64,000 nt of DNA from Mucilaginibacter phyllosphaerae (GCF_004378255.1 NZ_SNQG01000001.1:744001-808000); one strand, 5' to 3'. Positions 27,042 to 35,920 are shown, counted from the first letter of the stretch. The notes: a model not told the origin generated them from the sequence alone. Numbers and translations are program-made.

Positions 27042-28376
27042 TTAACTCCCCGCCGGCATAGAAACAAAGAAAGCAGTACCTTCATCAACGCTGCTCTCTA
27101 CCCAAATACGGCCGCCTTGCAATTCGGTAAACTCCTTGCAAAGCAACAGACCCAGGCCTACCCCCTTTTCGTTATCGGTACCAAAGGTAGATTGTGCCTG
27201 CAGCGAAAAAAGATCTGCCTGTTTCTCGGCACTTATGCCTACACCGTTATCACGGATAATAAGCCAGCACTCGCCACCAATTTGTTTAGCCTTGAAACTG
27301 ATTTTGCCGTTTGGAGGGGTGAATTTTATCGCATTGCTTATTAAATTCCGGGTTACCAACTGCAACATATCGCTATCAGCTACAATCCGCATATCCCAGT
27401 CCAGTTCGGGCACCAGGGTAATTCCCTTCTTCAGTGCTATAGATTTTTCCAGTTCAATGGTATTAAACAAGGCATCACGCAAATTAACATAGCCAAGTTT
27501 AACATTTACGCCATCCATTTGTGCTTTTGACCATATCAACAATTTGCCCAGCATATCTATAGTACGGCGGGTAACCTTAAGCAGGTCGCCTTCCACCATC
27601 AGTCGTTCGGTAGTTTCCAGTTCATATTCGGTAACCAGTTCCAGATAATTCTGAATATTACTCAACGGTGAGCGCAGGTCATGCGCTATGATAGACATGA
27701 GTTTGTTCTTTTCAGAATTGATCCGTTCAAGTTCCTGATTTTGCCGGGTAATATGCCCATTCTGGATAACAATGGCATTTGCCTTGTCTGCCGCCGAACG
27801 TTTTTCGTGATCGTAATTACGCCTGAGGTAGGTAATAGTATAATATATTACAATAACTACTACGATATAAGCAGATGTAAGGTCCAGATAACGGCTTTCT
27901 CGGCTGTTATAGTTATTAGGTATCCATAAAGGCCTGTAGTACTCAATCAGGTGCATCACCATAATAATAGCCAGGTTTACACCTATCCAAAATTTTTGTT
28001 GCTTTTGCGGCACCACGCATATCACTAAAAAAACACAAAGCCCCATCAACAGATCTGTAGGGCCATAAGTACCGGAATTATAGATAAAATTAGTGGCAAA
28101 TAACAGGTTGCCTATGGTAATGAATACGGTAATGGTTGATTTAGCCTTACGCTTATAGCGCGACAAGTAATAAAGCCCGGAAAATATAATAAGCGTTACC
28201 AGGCTTATTAAAGCAATAAAGGGCAAACCAATTATATAGTTAAACGGAACGTTATATGCCAGGGCGATAATAGCCAAAAGGCAAAGAGAATGAAAGATCC
28301 TAAATTCCAACGGGAACTCGCTGGTGGAGCCTGTGAGCTTTAACCATAGCCTGTTTATATTTCCAAATAGGCGCAA
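27042..28376 (-). CDS. Membrane sensor histidine kinase
   Basis: 444 residues. About six transmembrane helices occupy residues 28-185 with little extracellular sequence, then a short coiled linker, a HisKA domain with His232 in SIIAHDLRSPLSN, and a complete HATPase domain: N-box NLISNAIKF (Asn348), G1 DNGVGI (376-381) and G2 GVGLGL (405-410). No response regulator is adjacent, so it is an orphan kinase. The signal is unknown. Confidence 0.95.
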   Translation of the reverse strand: MRLFGNINRLWLKLTGSTSEFPLEFRIFHSLCLLAIIALAYNVPFNYIIGLPFIALISLVTLIIFSGLYYLSRYKRKAKSTITVFITIGNLLFATNFIYNSGTYGPTDLLMGLCVFLVICVVPQKQQKFWIGVNLAIIMVMHLIEYYRPLWIPNNYNSRESRYLDLTSAYIVVVIVIYYTITYLRRNYDHEKRSAADKANAIVIQNGHITRQNQELERINSEKNKLMSIIAHDLRSPLSNIQNYLELVTEYELETTERLMVEGDLLKVTRRTIDMLGKLLIWSKAQMDGVNVKLGYVNLRDALFNTIELEKSIALKKGITLVPELDWDMRIVADSDMLQLVTRNLISNAIKFTPPNGKISFKAKQIGGECWLIIRDNGVGISAEKQADLFSLQAQSTFGTDNEKGVGLGLLLCKEFTELQGGRIWVESSVDEGTAFFVSMPAGS

Positions 28377-28493
28377 TTTGTTAATAGTTTAGGATTTGAC
28401 AAGGATACAAATAATTTTTAAGAGCAACGCCGGTAGGCTAAAAAACTTTCTTAAAAAAATAAATATTATCATACTTAAAAACACAGGCACAAA

Positions 28494-28517
28494 AAAAGCC
28501 GGGCAAACCCAGCTTTT
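28494..28517 (-). terminator. Terminator downstream of the RRM gene
   Basis: Hairpin AAAGCCGGG / CCCAGCTTT around CAAA (one mismatch), followed on the minus strand by seven T residues. Confidence 0.75.
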
Positions 28518-28546
28518 ATATCCAATTTAAAGAAATATCATAAGGC

Positions 28547-28837
28547 TTAATTACGGCTAAAACCGCCTTTGCCACCACCACCGTTAAAACCAGGGCCTTT
28601 ATCCTCTGCGATGTTAACTGTTATGCGTTTGCCATAATAGCTTTGTCCGTTCATGCAACGAATGGCTTCTTTGGCCTCATCTTCGTTTACCATTTCTACA
28701 AAACCAAAACCCCTGCTCTCTTTTGTCTCACGGTCCTTAACAATTCTTAGGGACTTAACCGGCCCAAAATCACCAAAAACCGCATTTAGTTCGGCCTCGC
28801 TTACTTCTAACGGAAGGCCTCCAATAAATACTTTCAT
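28547..28837 (-). CDS. RNA-binding protein, RRM domain
   Basis: 96 residues from the ATG at 28837; an 11-codon upstream extension is unlikely. A single RRM fills residues 2-78, with RNP2 VFIGGL at 3-8 and RNP1 SRGFGFVEM at 41-49. A Gly-rich tail (GFNGGGGKGGF) follows. Small RRM proteins of this type occur in Bacteroidota and cyanobacteria, often in cold response. It is expected to bind single-stranded RNA. Confidence 0.96.
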   Translation of the reverse strand: MKVFIGGLPLEVSEAELNAVFGDFGPVKSLRIVKDRETKESRGFGFVEMVNEDEAKEAIRCMNGQSYYGKRITVNIAEDKGPGFNGGGGKGGFSRN

Positions 28838-28960
28838 TAATCTCCTTTTGTTTTTTGTAAAGGTATGCAAAAAAGCCCGATTTTTAGCTTTATAATGGTG
28901 ATTGGCTTAAGCAGAATACGTTTTTTACACTAAGGTGTCATTACGACACAGCAGTGGCAA

Positions 28961-29551
28961 TTACTGCTTTTTGAGCTTTAGATCAAAGGTACCCTCCACC
29001 CGGTACAAGGATGAATTGGGTTCATCATCTTTAGACAGAAAAGTGAAAAAGTTGCCTTTAGCGAGCATATCCTTTTGGCGGTACTGAACCAGGTTTATCT
29101 TTCCTGCGTCGCCCGGTTCGGCGTATTGTGTTAGGGTGAATTGTTTGGTATGCATTACATCGGCCATCATTAACAACTGGCCGCCGGCAACAGGTTTAGT
29201 AAGGCTATCGGTAGCGGTACCCTTTGAGCTTACCCCAAAGCTTAAAGTATGCGCCTTGTTAATGGCGGTTATGCCAAAATAACGGTTACCGCCAACACTC
29301 ATGTTCACAAACGCAACCGAGTCTTTTGAAGCATCAAACGTGTAGGTAGAATCTTGCATGGTAATGGTAAGCGTACCTGCTGTAGCCAGGAAATTATCCG
29401 GTGAGGATGTGCTGATAACGCTGTCGGCGCTCAGGGCTATTTTCTTTTGATCTATTGCCTGTTCGCCGGTATCTTTCTGGCATGCGGTTGCCAGCACCGA
29501 AAGGAGCAGCACAAGCGAAACATACCAGGGAGTAAACCGTTTTGAATGCAT
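28961..29551 (-). CDS. Putative lipoprotein
   Basis: 196 residues. The N-terminus is a lipoprotein signal with lipobox LATAC (Cys24), followed by KDTGE, so it is probably outer-membrane or surface anchored. The rest is beta-rich (AGTLTITMQDSTYTFDASKD, RYFGITAINKAHTLSFGVSS) and ends in a basic KLKKQ. It resembles no family I can name, beyond the many small immunoglobulin-like lipoproteins of this phylum. Confidence 0.82.
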   Translation of the reverse strand: MHSKRFTPWYVSLVLLLSVLATACQKDTGEQAIDQKKIALSADSVISTSSPDNFLATAGTLTITMQDSTYTFDASKDSVAFVNMSVGGNRYFGITAINKAHTLSFGVSSKGTATDSLTKPVAGGQLLMMADVMHTKQFTLTQYAEPGDAGKINLVQYRQKDMLAKGNFFTFLSKDDEPNSSLYRVEGTFDLKLKKQ

Positions 29552-29735
29552 AGGTAAATGGATGCTATAAATCTACAAAATAATTATTTTTAATTATGCA
29601 CTGCGCAACCTTTTAACCTAATTATTTAACACTTTTTAACAATACTAATTATACGTACAAAAAAGTGCAAAGGTTTGCCTGCTTTGTTAAAAAAGGCCAT
29701 ATTATTTTCACACAGGTTTACTGCCCGGCTTAAAC

Positions 29736-30983
29736 TTAAAATATTTCGCCAACGGTTACAAAAACACCTTTAGAATGCTGGTTACCCATACCATAATCTA
29801 CTGCGATATTGGTTTTTGATACCTTGTTTAATTTGATACGCATCCCTGCGCCATAACCCGGCTGTATGCCCTGCAGATCAGTGCCCGGTGCGCCCGAAAA
29901 CGATTCGGCATTTACAAAGGCCACACCGCCCAGCAGGCCGTTGTGCGTGATCCGGTAACGGTATTCGCTTTCCAGATAAACCATCTGCGCCCCCCTAAAC
30001 CTGCCCTGTATATAGCCCCTGCCGGTGCCATTGTACTGGTCCCAGGTGTTGGCGGGCAAGTCCAGGTAAGGTGGTTTTCCGTTCAGCACCAGCCAGTTAT
30101 AACTCCAAAAGGCAATAACATTATTTGATGAGGCCGGGAAATGGTAATACTTACGCACATCGATCACTAATGATGTCCAGGGCGAAGTGCTCCCCAAAAA
30201 GGATTTATTATCCCTGAATTGCACCCCGGCATAAAAGCCCTTGCCCGGGCTGATAGAATTATCGCGCAGATCTATCAAAGCGTTTAATGTGATGCCAGAT
30301 GATACCGTGCTTGCACTTTCGCCATACCGCGCATAGTCGGATACGCTGCCATCGGGATTCCCCTTTTCGCTTACGTTATAATGCTTATCAAAAATAAAAC
30401 CTGCGCCGGCATACAGGTTACCCACAATGCGGGTAAGCACGGTTTCATAAAAGCGTACCAGGGTGTAATCCATCGGGTTTTCGTTGGCTGTTTTTGAATC
30501 CGACCCTAAACCGAACGTGCTCTGCGGATATTTATAATATTTAAAATCGCCTATAAAATTATATTTGTCGCCCGCTGTCCAGATATTAGATTGTACCGGG
30601 ATGATGATCTGCTTGTTTTGCGTATAGGCCGAATTGGAAGATATGGTAGAGATGCGGGAGTTACCCGCTACACGGAATGCAACATTACCGGATAATGTTA
30701 CTGCCAGTTTGGTTTGCAGGGTATAACCCACAGCAGGCAAAACAGAAAAAACGGGCTTAGTGCCTATTACCGTGGTGCCTTTATTGGTAACCGTTCCCTT
30801 TTTGTTAAATACCGCCCTTATTACATCATAAAGATCCTTTTGCGCCAGCGTATCCTGGTGGGTAACTACCAGCGTATCATTCAAACGGCTTTGGGTTAGT
30901 TTTAAAGTACTGGGCTTATCCTGCGCATGCAATAGGGCAACCGGCAGCAATATAAGGGCTACCAGCAATGTAGCTAATTTCAT
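29736..30983 (-). CDS. Omp85/BamA-like surface antigen beta-barrel without POTRA
   Basis: 415 residues from the ATG at 30983. A signal peptide (KLATLLVALILLPVALLHAQ) is followed by a predicted barrel with strand repeats. YLESEYRYRITHNGLLGGVA and GYGAGMRIKLNK are typical of the bacterial surface antigen (D15) domain. Its size and the lack of POTRA repeats match the stand-alone barrels common in Bacteroidota. Transport function is unknown. It reads away from the phage promoter. Confidence 0.85.
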   Translation of the reverse strand: MKLATLLVALILLPVALLHAQDKPSTLKLTQSRLNDTLVVTHQDTLAQKDLYDVIRAVFNKKGTVTNKGTTVIGTKPVFSVLPAVGYTLQTKLAVTLSGNVAFRVAGNSRISTISSNSAYTQNKQIIIPVQSNIWTAGDKYNFIGDFKYYKYPQSTFGLGSDSKTANENPMDYTLVRFYETVLTRIVGNLYAGAGFIFDKHYNVSEKGNPDGSVSDYARYGESASTVSSGITLNALIDLRDNSISPGKGFYAGVQFRDNKSFLGSTSPWTSLVIDVRKYYHFPASSNNVIAFWSYNWLVLNGKPPYLDLPANTWDQYNGTGRGYIQGRFRGAQMVYLESEYRYRITHNGLLGGVAFVNAESFSGAPGTDLQGIQPGYGAGMRIKLNKVSKTNIAVDYGMGNQHSKGVFVTVGEIF

Positions 30984-31105
30984 TTTAGGGGTATTTTTGG
31001 GTAACGGCAACAACGCTGTAAAGGTAAAAAGTTTTATAAGCAGTAGACTTTAACCTATGCCCGCCTGTTACAAAACCACGAATTATAAATTTGAAATGAT
31101 AATTG

Positions 31106-31182
31106 TAAAGAAATTTCTTTAAATAACTTGTGTAATTAAAGAAATAGTCGTATATTTGTATATACAAAATGCCAACCGGCAT
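31106..31182 (+). promoter_or_regulatory. Promoter and operators of the phage late operon
   Basis: A Bacteroidota promoter TTG (31128-31130), 20-base spacer, TATATTTG (31151-31158) precedes the terminase small subunit. Three dyads decorate it: the perfect palindrome TAAAGA-AATT-TCTTTA at 31106-31121, TTTGTATATACAAA at 31155-31168 over the -7 element, and ATGCC-AACC-GGCAT at 31169-31182. The first has the same arms as the site in the S24 repressor region (25700-25715). Confidence 0.78.
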
Positions 31183-31205
31183 AAAATACATTAAGCGCCA
31201 TTTTC

Positions 31206-31664
31206 ATGAAACAACTTAAAACCATTAAAGCATTCAGAGCGCGAATTGCCCGCTATTTTAGCGCTATACAAGGGGAGTATCATATAGAAAAAGTACCGGC
31301 CAGGAATGCGAAAGACAAAACCGACCTTATTGACCAGAAAGTTTGGGACCGCGAGCCGGAGCCTGCTACCCTATCCGGGTTAGCATTAGCCCTGGGATTT
31401 ACCAGCATAAGCGAACTGGAAGCTTATGAACGCGACGGTAAGTTTGCAAAACTTGCCAAAAAGGCCCGGTTAAAAGTAGAAGCCGAATACGAAAAAAAGC
31501 TTCATTATCAATCATCAACCGGGGCCATATTTTTTTTGAAGAACCTGGGCTGGAATGAAAAAGCCGATGACTTTTTAAAAGAACTGCCTAAAACAGTAAC
31601 GATAGAAATTATTGATTCGGGCCCGGGGCTGGCTTCTAATGAAAAAGATGTACGGATAGATTAA
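31206..31664 (+). CDS. Phage terminase small subunit
   Basis: 152 residues. The order basic N-terminal helices, then a helix-rich middle (SGLALALGFTSISELEAYER), then YEKKLHYQSSTGAIFFLKNL fits small terminase subunits that recognise packaging sites, and it directly precedes the large subunit. It begins 48 bases after the -7 element of the operon promoter. Family similarity is partial, so the call relies on position as well. Confidence 0.82.
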   Translation: MKQLKTIKAFRARIARYFSAIQGEYHIEKVPARNAKDKTDLIDQKVWDREPEPATLSGLALALGFTSISELEAYERDGKFAKLAKKARLKVEAEYEKKLHYQSSTGAIFFLKNLGWNEKADDFLKELPKTVTIEIIDSGPGLASNEKDVRID

Positions 31665-31773
31665 CCGGCCTTTTTTACCCGAATTTGCCCCCCAAACTGC
31701 CCGGCAGCAGTGGCTACCCGCTCAAGCCACATCCGGAAGAAACTTACATAGCTTATCTTATATATCAGGCTGT

Positions 31774-33003
31774 ATGCATCCTAAAACTACTATCTTATTT
31801 AAACATAATTATATGGCTACGGCTAATGTGGTTATCAACCAGGGCGGCACCAGTTCTGGCAAAACCTACGCTATTGAGCAGGTATTGTTTTGCCTGGCCG
31901 CAGCTAATCCAAAGCAGGTAATTACCGTGGTGGGGCAGGATATGCCTAACCTTAAATCGGGCGCCTTGCGCGATGCGCACCACATTTATGATGCATCTGC
32001 CCTGCTGCAGCGCCTGGTAAAAAATTATCATATCAGCAACCGGATCTATGAATTTTATAACGGCAGTATCATTGAATTTAAAAGTTACGAAAACGCGCAG
32101 GATGCCAAAAGCGGTAAGCGCGATTACCTTTTTGTGAACGAAGCCAATGGTATTGCCTGGGATGTGTACACCGAACTGGCCCTGCGTACCAAAAAACGGA
32201 TCTATATAGATTATAACCCCAACACCGGCTTTTGGGTGCACGAAAAACTGATAGGCAAACCCGGTGTACAGCTTTTAATATCCGACCATCGGCACAACCC
32301 TTTTGCAGATGCCCCGCTAAGGGCTAAAATAGAAGCCCTGAAAAACGAAGACCTGGAACTTTGGAAAGTTTATGCCCGCGGCCTTACCGGTAAAATAAGC
32401 GGCCTGGTATTCAATAACTGGCATGTTTGCGAACAAATACCGCCGGATGCCGGGCTGATAGCCGCCGGCCTTGATTTTGGCTTCACTATTGATGAAACCG
32501 GCTGCCTGCTGGTGTATAAGCAAAACGGCGAATTGTGGATAGAGGAACTGTTTTATGAAACCGGCCTTACCAATACGGATATAGCCGCCAGGTTACGGCA
32601 GCATCGCATCGGCAAAGCTACCGAGATCATAGCCGATAGCGCCGAACCTAAATCGATAGAAGAACTGAAACGGCAGGGCTGGTTTGTTACGGGCGCCAAA
32701 AAGGGTGCAGACAGCGTTGCCCATTCCATAGATATCCTGAAAAGATATAAGCTGAACGTTACCCGCAACAGCGTAAACCTGCGCAAAGAACTGGGCAAGT
32801 ACAGGTGGAAAACCGACCAAAACGGCAAAACCATTAACCAACCGATAGATAGCTGCAACCACCTGATAGACCCGCTGCGGTATGTAGCGCTCAACAAGCT
32901 AAACACCAAAAGCGGTATGGGCATCAAAAGCAGGCTGCCGGCCCCCCCGCCCCCTGAAGGGGGAGTTTTAGAAGAACTGCTGGGTTACCCCATAATCCCC
33001 TGA
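31774..33003 (+). CDS. Phage terminase large subunit
   Basis: DNA-packaging ATPase/nuclease of 409 residues, PBSX-like. Walker A is NQGGTSSGKT at residues 22-31. The Walker B region is DYLFVNEAN. The nuclease half has AAGLDFGFTIDETG, EIIADSAEPKSIEELKRQG and HLIDPLRYV with the metal-binding acids. ATG at 31774 keeps the usual segment ahead of the P-loop; ATG at 31813 would leave little. The last 20 residues (APPPPEGG...) are encoded by one arm of a GC-rich palindrome, so the C-terminus was probably altered by that element. Confidence 0.93.
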   Translation: MHPKTTILFKHNYMATANVVINQGGTSSGKTYAIEQVLFCLAAANPKQVITVVGQDMPNLKSGALRDAHHIYDASALLQRLVKNYHISNRIYEFYNGSIIEFKSYENAQDAKSGKRDYLFVNEANGIAWDVYTELALRTKKRIYIDYNPNTGFWVHEKLIGKPGVQLLISDHRHNPFADAPLRAKIEALKNEDLELWKVYARGLTGKISGLVFNNWHVCEQIPPDAGLIAAGLDFGFTIDETGCLLVYKQNGELWIEELFYETGLTNTDIAARLRQHRIGKATEIIADSAEPKSIEELKRQGWFVTGAKKGADSVAHSIDILKRYKLNVTRNSVNLRKELGKYRWKTDQNGKTINQPIDSCNHLIDPLRYVALNKLNTKSGMGIKSRLPAPPPPEGGVLEELLGYPIIP

Positions 33004-33022
33004 AGCGGGTACGGAATTTTAC

Positions 33023-33170
33023 CAACTTATCCCTGTATTAATATTTCAATCAAAAGCTCCCCCTTCAGGGGGTTGGGGGGCTCCGGCTAATAAAATATGA
33101 TAGAAAGAACATTGATAACCACACGCGGCAAACTGCGGGTAAGTATTCCCTCGCAATTAAACGAAGTAAC
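33023..33170. repeat. 148-bp perfect direct repeat, left copy
   Basis: Identical to 34304-34451, offset 1281 bases. It includes one palindrome arm, the leader, and the first 25 codons of the tail-chaperone-like gene. Beyond 33170 the copies diverge, though the translated reading still weakly matches for a few codons. Confidence 0.95.
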
Positions 33171-33240
33171 GCTTGTACAAATGATAAACATAGCTGTTAA
33201 TAAAAGCGACAAAAGACAGGCAATAATTAATTACAATTAA
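33097..33240 (+). pseudogene. Truncated duplicate of the 5' end of the tail-chaperone-like gene
   Basis: Open for 47 codons. The first 25 codons are identical to the gene at 34378. It then reads VTLVQMINIAVN against VTLGQMMALQDK in the intact gene, and stops. It lacks most of the protein and is best seen as a by-product of the cargo insertion between the two repeat copies. Confidence 0.85.
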
Positions 33241-33543
33241 ATTGCAATTTATAATAATTCTCAATAAAGGCATTAAAGCTTATTTAAAGACTTTTAAGGC
33301 ATAACTTTATTATTACATATAGTTACATTATAAATGCAACAGAACTGTTTAAAACGTTTATAATTGCTTCTATTGGCAAGTGTAAAGGTCCATGCTTATT
33401 ATTTGAAAACACATTTGCAATAATCAATATATGTAGATGCATTACAAGCTGTTACATTATATGAAACATTTAGTTATGTTTGCAAGTATTAGTACTATTA
33501 ATAGCATTAGCACTAACAACAACAACAATAAAAACTCTGACAC

Positions 33544-34245
33544 ATGGGTGGGTTTATCAATAAATCTTACGTACAAATACTTCATGATTATAAGCATAGC
33601 ACCACAGCATATAATGGCGGTAAGTTATCTTTAGTTAAAAAGTCAAATTTGGTTCGTATCACACTCGAAGAAATTAATTCTATTAGACCTTCTGTTTACA
33701 AATATCTGCTCCCATAAGTGTTTGATAAACCTTACCGTTTTTGTAAAGTAGGTTCAGATAAAGCACATAACAAAAAACATCTTAAAGAAGTTATTACTTA
33801 TAGTTTCAGATCTGGAATCTATTACCTTGTAGAGGTAGAAGTTTATACTGATGATATTTATATTATAAAATATTATCTAAAAAAACACAAAAACAACCCC
33901 CTAAAGTATAATTTACTTACCGGCGAAAACAAGTGTTCAAGGATTATATCAACCTGTATTAGAATAATGCTCTCTATCTACACCCAAAATAAACAAGCTA
34001 GCTTTGGTTTTTTAGGAGCTACTATTATAAAAGGTGATTTCGAAGAGGCTAAACAGGAAACAAAAAGATTTACAGTCTATAAAAGCGCTGTTATACGCTT
34101 ATTCGGAGTAGAAACATTTACGCACCATCGAGATTCTGAACATAGTACCTATCTAATGGTAAACAACAGAAATAAGGATATCGATGCTATAAAAGACAAA
34201 GCTAAAAAAATGTTTGAGGAGATATTCCCTTCTTTGGATAGCTAA
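33544..34245 (+). pseudogene. AT-rich cargo gene split by an in-frame TAA
   Basis: One continuous frame of 234 codons is interrupted only by TAA at 33715-33717. The first part (57 codons, GGFINKSYVQILHDYKHS) and the second part from GTG at 33718 (175 codons, FDKPYRFCKVGSDKAHNKKH) abut in frame without any gap. Either it was one gene broken by a nonsense mutation, or two tandem ORFs. It is strongly AT-rich against the flanking phage genes, has no recognisable domain and no membrane segment, and lies between the two copies of the 148-bp repeat, so it is an inserted accessory gene. Confidence 0.65.
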
Positions 34246-34303
34246 CCCATTTGTCCCAACTGGTATATAGTTACCCTCCCTAAAGGTTAACAGAATTTAT
34301 ATT

Positions 34304-34451
34304 CAACTTATCCCTGTATTAATATTTCAATCAAAAGCTCCCCCTTCAGGGGGTTGGGGGGCTCCGGCTAATAAAATATGATAGAAAGAACATTGATAAC
34401 CACACGCGGCAAACTGCGGGTAAGTATTCCCTCGCAATTAAACGAAGTAAC
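34304..34451. repeat. 148-bp perfect direct repeat, right copy
   Basis: Same sequence as 33023-33170. Here it leads into the intact gene starting at 34378. Confidence 0.95.
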
Positions 34452-35079
34452 ATTGGGCCAGATGATGGCCCTGCAGGATAAACCCGACCTGGGCGACCTG
34501 GATGCGATCAGCATCCTGTCGGGCGTACCGGTAACCGATCTGCAATCGGTAAAGGATGCAGGCGAATTTATGGTTTTTGCCGATGCCGTGCTTGCCTTAT
34601 CGCAACAGATAAAGTACCTGTACAACAGCGATGACATTCCAAAAAAAGTAAGTTTTGCTATTGATGGCAAAGGCATTACGGTAAAAGTGATCAATAATCT
34701 GTCTGTAGAACCTGCAGGCGCCTTTATGGCCGCGCGGGATGTGATTGCAGATGAAATTGCCGAACACATTAAAATTTATGGTGAAGATAACTGGCAGGAT
34801 TACTTTAACCCCTCGCTAACGGCCTGCTGCAAGGTTTTGGCTCATTATTTTTACTGCCTGGTAACCGGCAAACAATATGATGAATACGCGGCGGCTGCAT
34901 TTACAGAAACCGTTAAAAAACTAAGGGTAACGGAGGCGCTGCCCATAGCCAAACATTTTTTTATGAGCTATCCAAACTTATCGAAACCGAAAACAGGCTT
35001 TTGGCATCTGCTGCTACAGCTTTGGAGAAACGTGCGGGCGTACATGCGTTTGAAAAGTTCAGGTACATCAACACCGTAA
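34378..35079 (+). CDS. Phage tail-assembly-chaperone-like protein, zero-frame product
   Basis: 233 residues, beginning IERTLITTRGKLRVSIPSQL. Soluble and helical, with no named domain recognised. At codons 194-195 (TTT TTT, within the T7 run 34956-34962) a -1 slip would continue into the coding frame ending at 35213. Tail assembly chaperones of many siphophages use exactly this kind of slippery site to give a short and a long product. Unlike phage lambda, the gene follows terminase instead of directly preceding the tape measure. The zero-frame tail after the slip (residues 196-233, rich in Trp/Leu/Arg) may be dispensable. Confidence 0.7.
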   Translation: MIERTLITTRGKLRVSIPSQLNEVTLGQMMALQDKPDLGDLDAISILSGVPVTDLQSVKDAGEFMVFADAVLALSQQIKYLYNSDDIPKKVSFAIDGKGITVKVINNLSVEPAGAFMAARDVIADEIAEHIKIYGEDNWQDYFNPSLTACCKVLAHYFYCLVTGKQYDEYAAAAFTETVKKLRVTEALPIAKHFFMSYPNLSKPKTGFWHLLLQLWRNVRAYMRLKSSGTSTP

Positions 35080-35213
35080 ATGCCCTTGCCGGCGGCGATA
35101 TCACTAAATGGAACCAAATACTGGCCATGCCGTACGAACGCATCCTTACCAAACTGCTTCTAAACAAAACCGAAGCCGAGTATCAGAAAAGGTATGGCGA
35201 ATTAGCCCCCTAA
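34962..35213 (+). CDS. -1 frame extension of the tail-assembly-chaperone-like protein
   Basis: The frame has no good start of its own (an internal TTG at 35001 is the best), yet it reads as clean coding: YELSKLIETENRLLASAATA through to AEYQKRYGELAP. Shifting -1 on the heptamer T TTT TTT at 34956-34962 joins residue 195 of the upstream protein to this 83-residue tail, giving about 278 residues. The alternative is an ordinary frameshift mutation, but the downstream frame shows no decay. Confidence 0.65.
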   Translation, partial: YELSKLIETENRLLASAATALEKRAGVHAFEKFRYINTVNALAGGDITKWNQILAMPYERILTKLLLNKTEAEYQKRYGELAP

Positions 35214-35302
35214 CCCCCTGAAGGGGGAACAAAATTTACGATAAACTTATCCCTGTAAGTAATTTCAATTCAAAAAGCTCCCCCTTCAGGGGGTTGGGGG
35301 CT
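35204..35302. repeat. GC-rich palindrome pair between phage genes
   Basis: Left arm GCCCCCTAACCCCCTGAAGG (35204 onward, starting at the stop codon), an AT-rich spacer, and right arm AGCTCCCCCTTCAGGGGGTT (35275 onward) ending just before the next start. The arms are inverted copies of each other and each holds its own CCCCCTgaAGGGGG hairpin. Sister elements are at 32938-33082, 46837-46926, 48825-48933, 50152-50248 and 52463-52556. Confidence 0.92.
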
Positions 35303-35310
35303 TCACCTAT

Positions 35311-35751
35311 ATGCGCAATCAAATAGAAGCTATCACCCAAACCCTTAACGCCGCCCCTGCTTTTTTATACGGCACCGAAAAAGAATTGAACACCCTTGCA
35401 GATAATGCAAACTTCCCCTGCGTGTTTATGTACCCTATGCAGCCCATTGTGGTATCGCCGCAGGTAAACGGCTCGGTAAATAACGTTTTTACTTTATACC
35501 TGGAGTTTTTGTATAAAACTGAGTTTGGGCAATTCACTGCCGAAAACGAAACCTATGTGCAGCAGGCCCTGCGCATGGCCAACCAGTTTATAGTAAAAGC
35601 CGGTAAATACCGCGATGGCGAAGGCCGCTATTTCCGCATTAAAGCAGGCGAGAAAGCCAAATGTGTACCCGTTTATAACAAGTTTGATGTAAATACAACA
35701 GGCGTAGGCTTAACGGTAACATTAAATACTATGTATTACGATGTGTATTAA
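35311..35751 (+). CDS. Phage structural protein, possibly tail terminator
   Basis: 146 residues, starting IEAITQTLNAAPAFLYGTEK. It has a mixed alpha/beta pattern, with NNVFTLYLEFLYKTEFGQFT and GVGLTVTLNTMYYDV as strands. Size and position near the tail-chaperone-like gene would fit a tail-terminator or head-tail joining protein, but no signature was recognised. Confidence 0.6.
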   Translation: MRNQIEAITQTLNAAPAFLYGTEKELNTLADNANFPCVFMYPMQPIVVSPQVNGSVNNVFTLYLEFLYKTEFGQFTAENETYVQQALRMANQFIVKAGKYRDGEGRYFRIKAGEKAKCVPVYNKFDVNTTGVGLTVTLNTMYYDVY

Positions 35752-35920
35752 ACATAGTTCATAGCTTTCTTGTAAATTATATCCTGTAAAAAATCCTCGT
35801 AGACGAGTAACCAGCTTGCCAAGATCAATGAGAAATTGATTCCTTTTAATGGATATTTAAACATGACTTTCGTACATGAAAATAAATCTATAAGTTTGCA
35901 CACATTTTTCAATAATTTTT

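Noticed and set aside
33437-33634. 65-codon plus-strand frame in the cargo region
   Set aside because: It overlaps the better frame beginning at 33544, has low-complexity Asn runs and a composition unlike the cargo protein.
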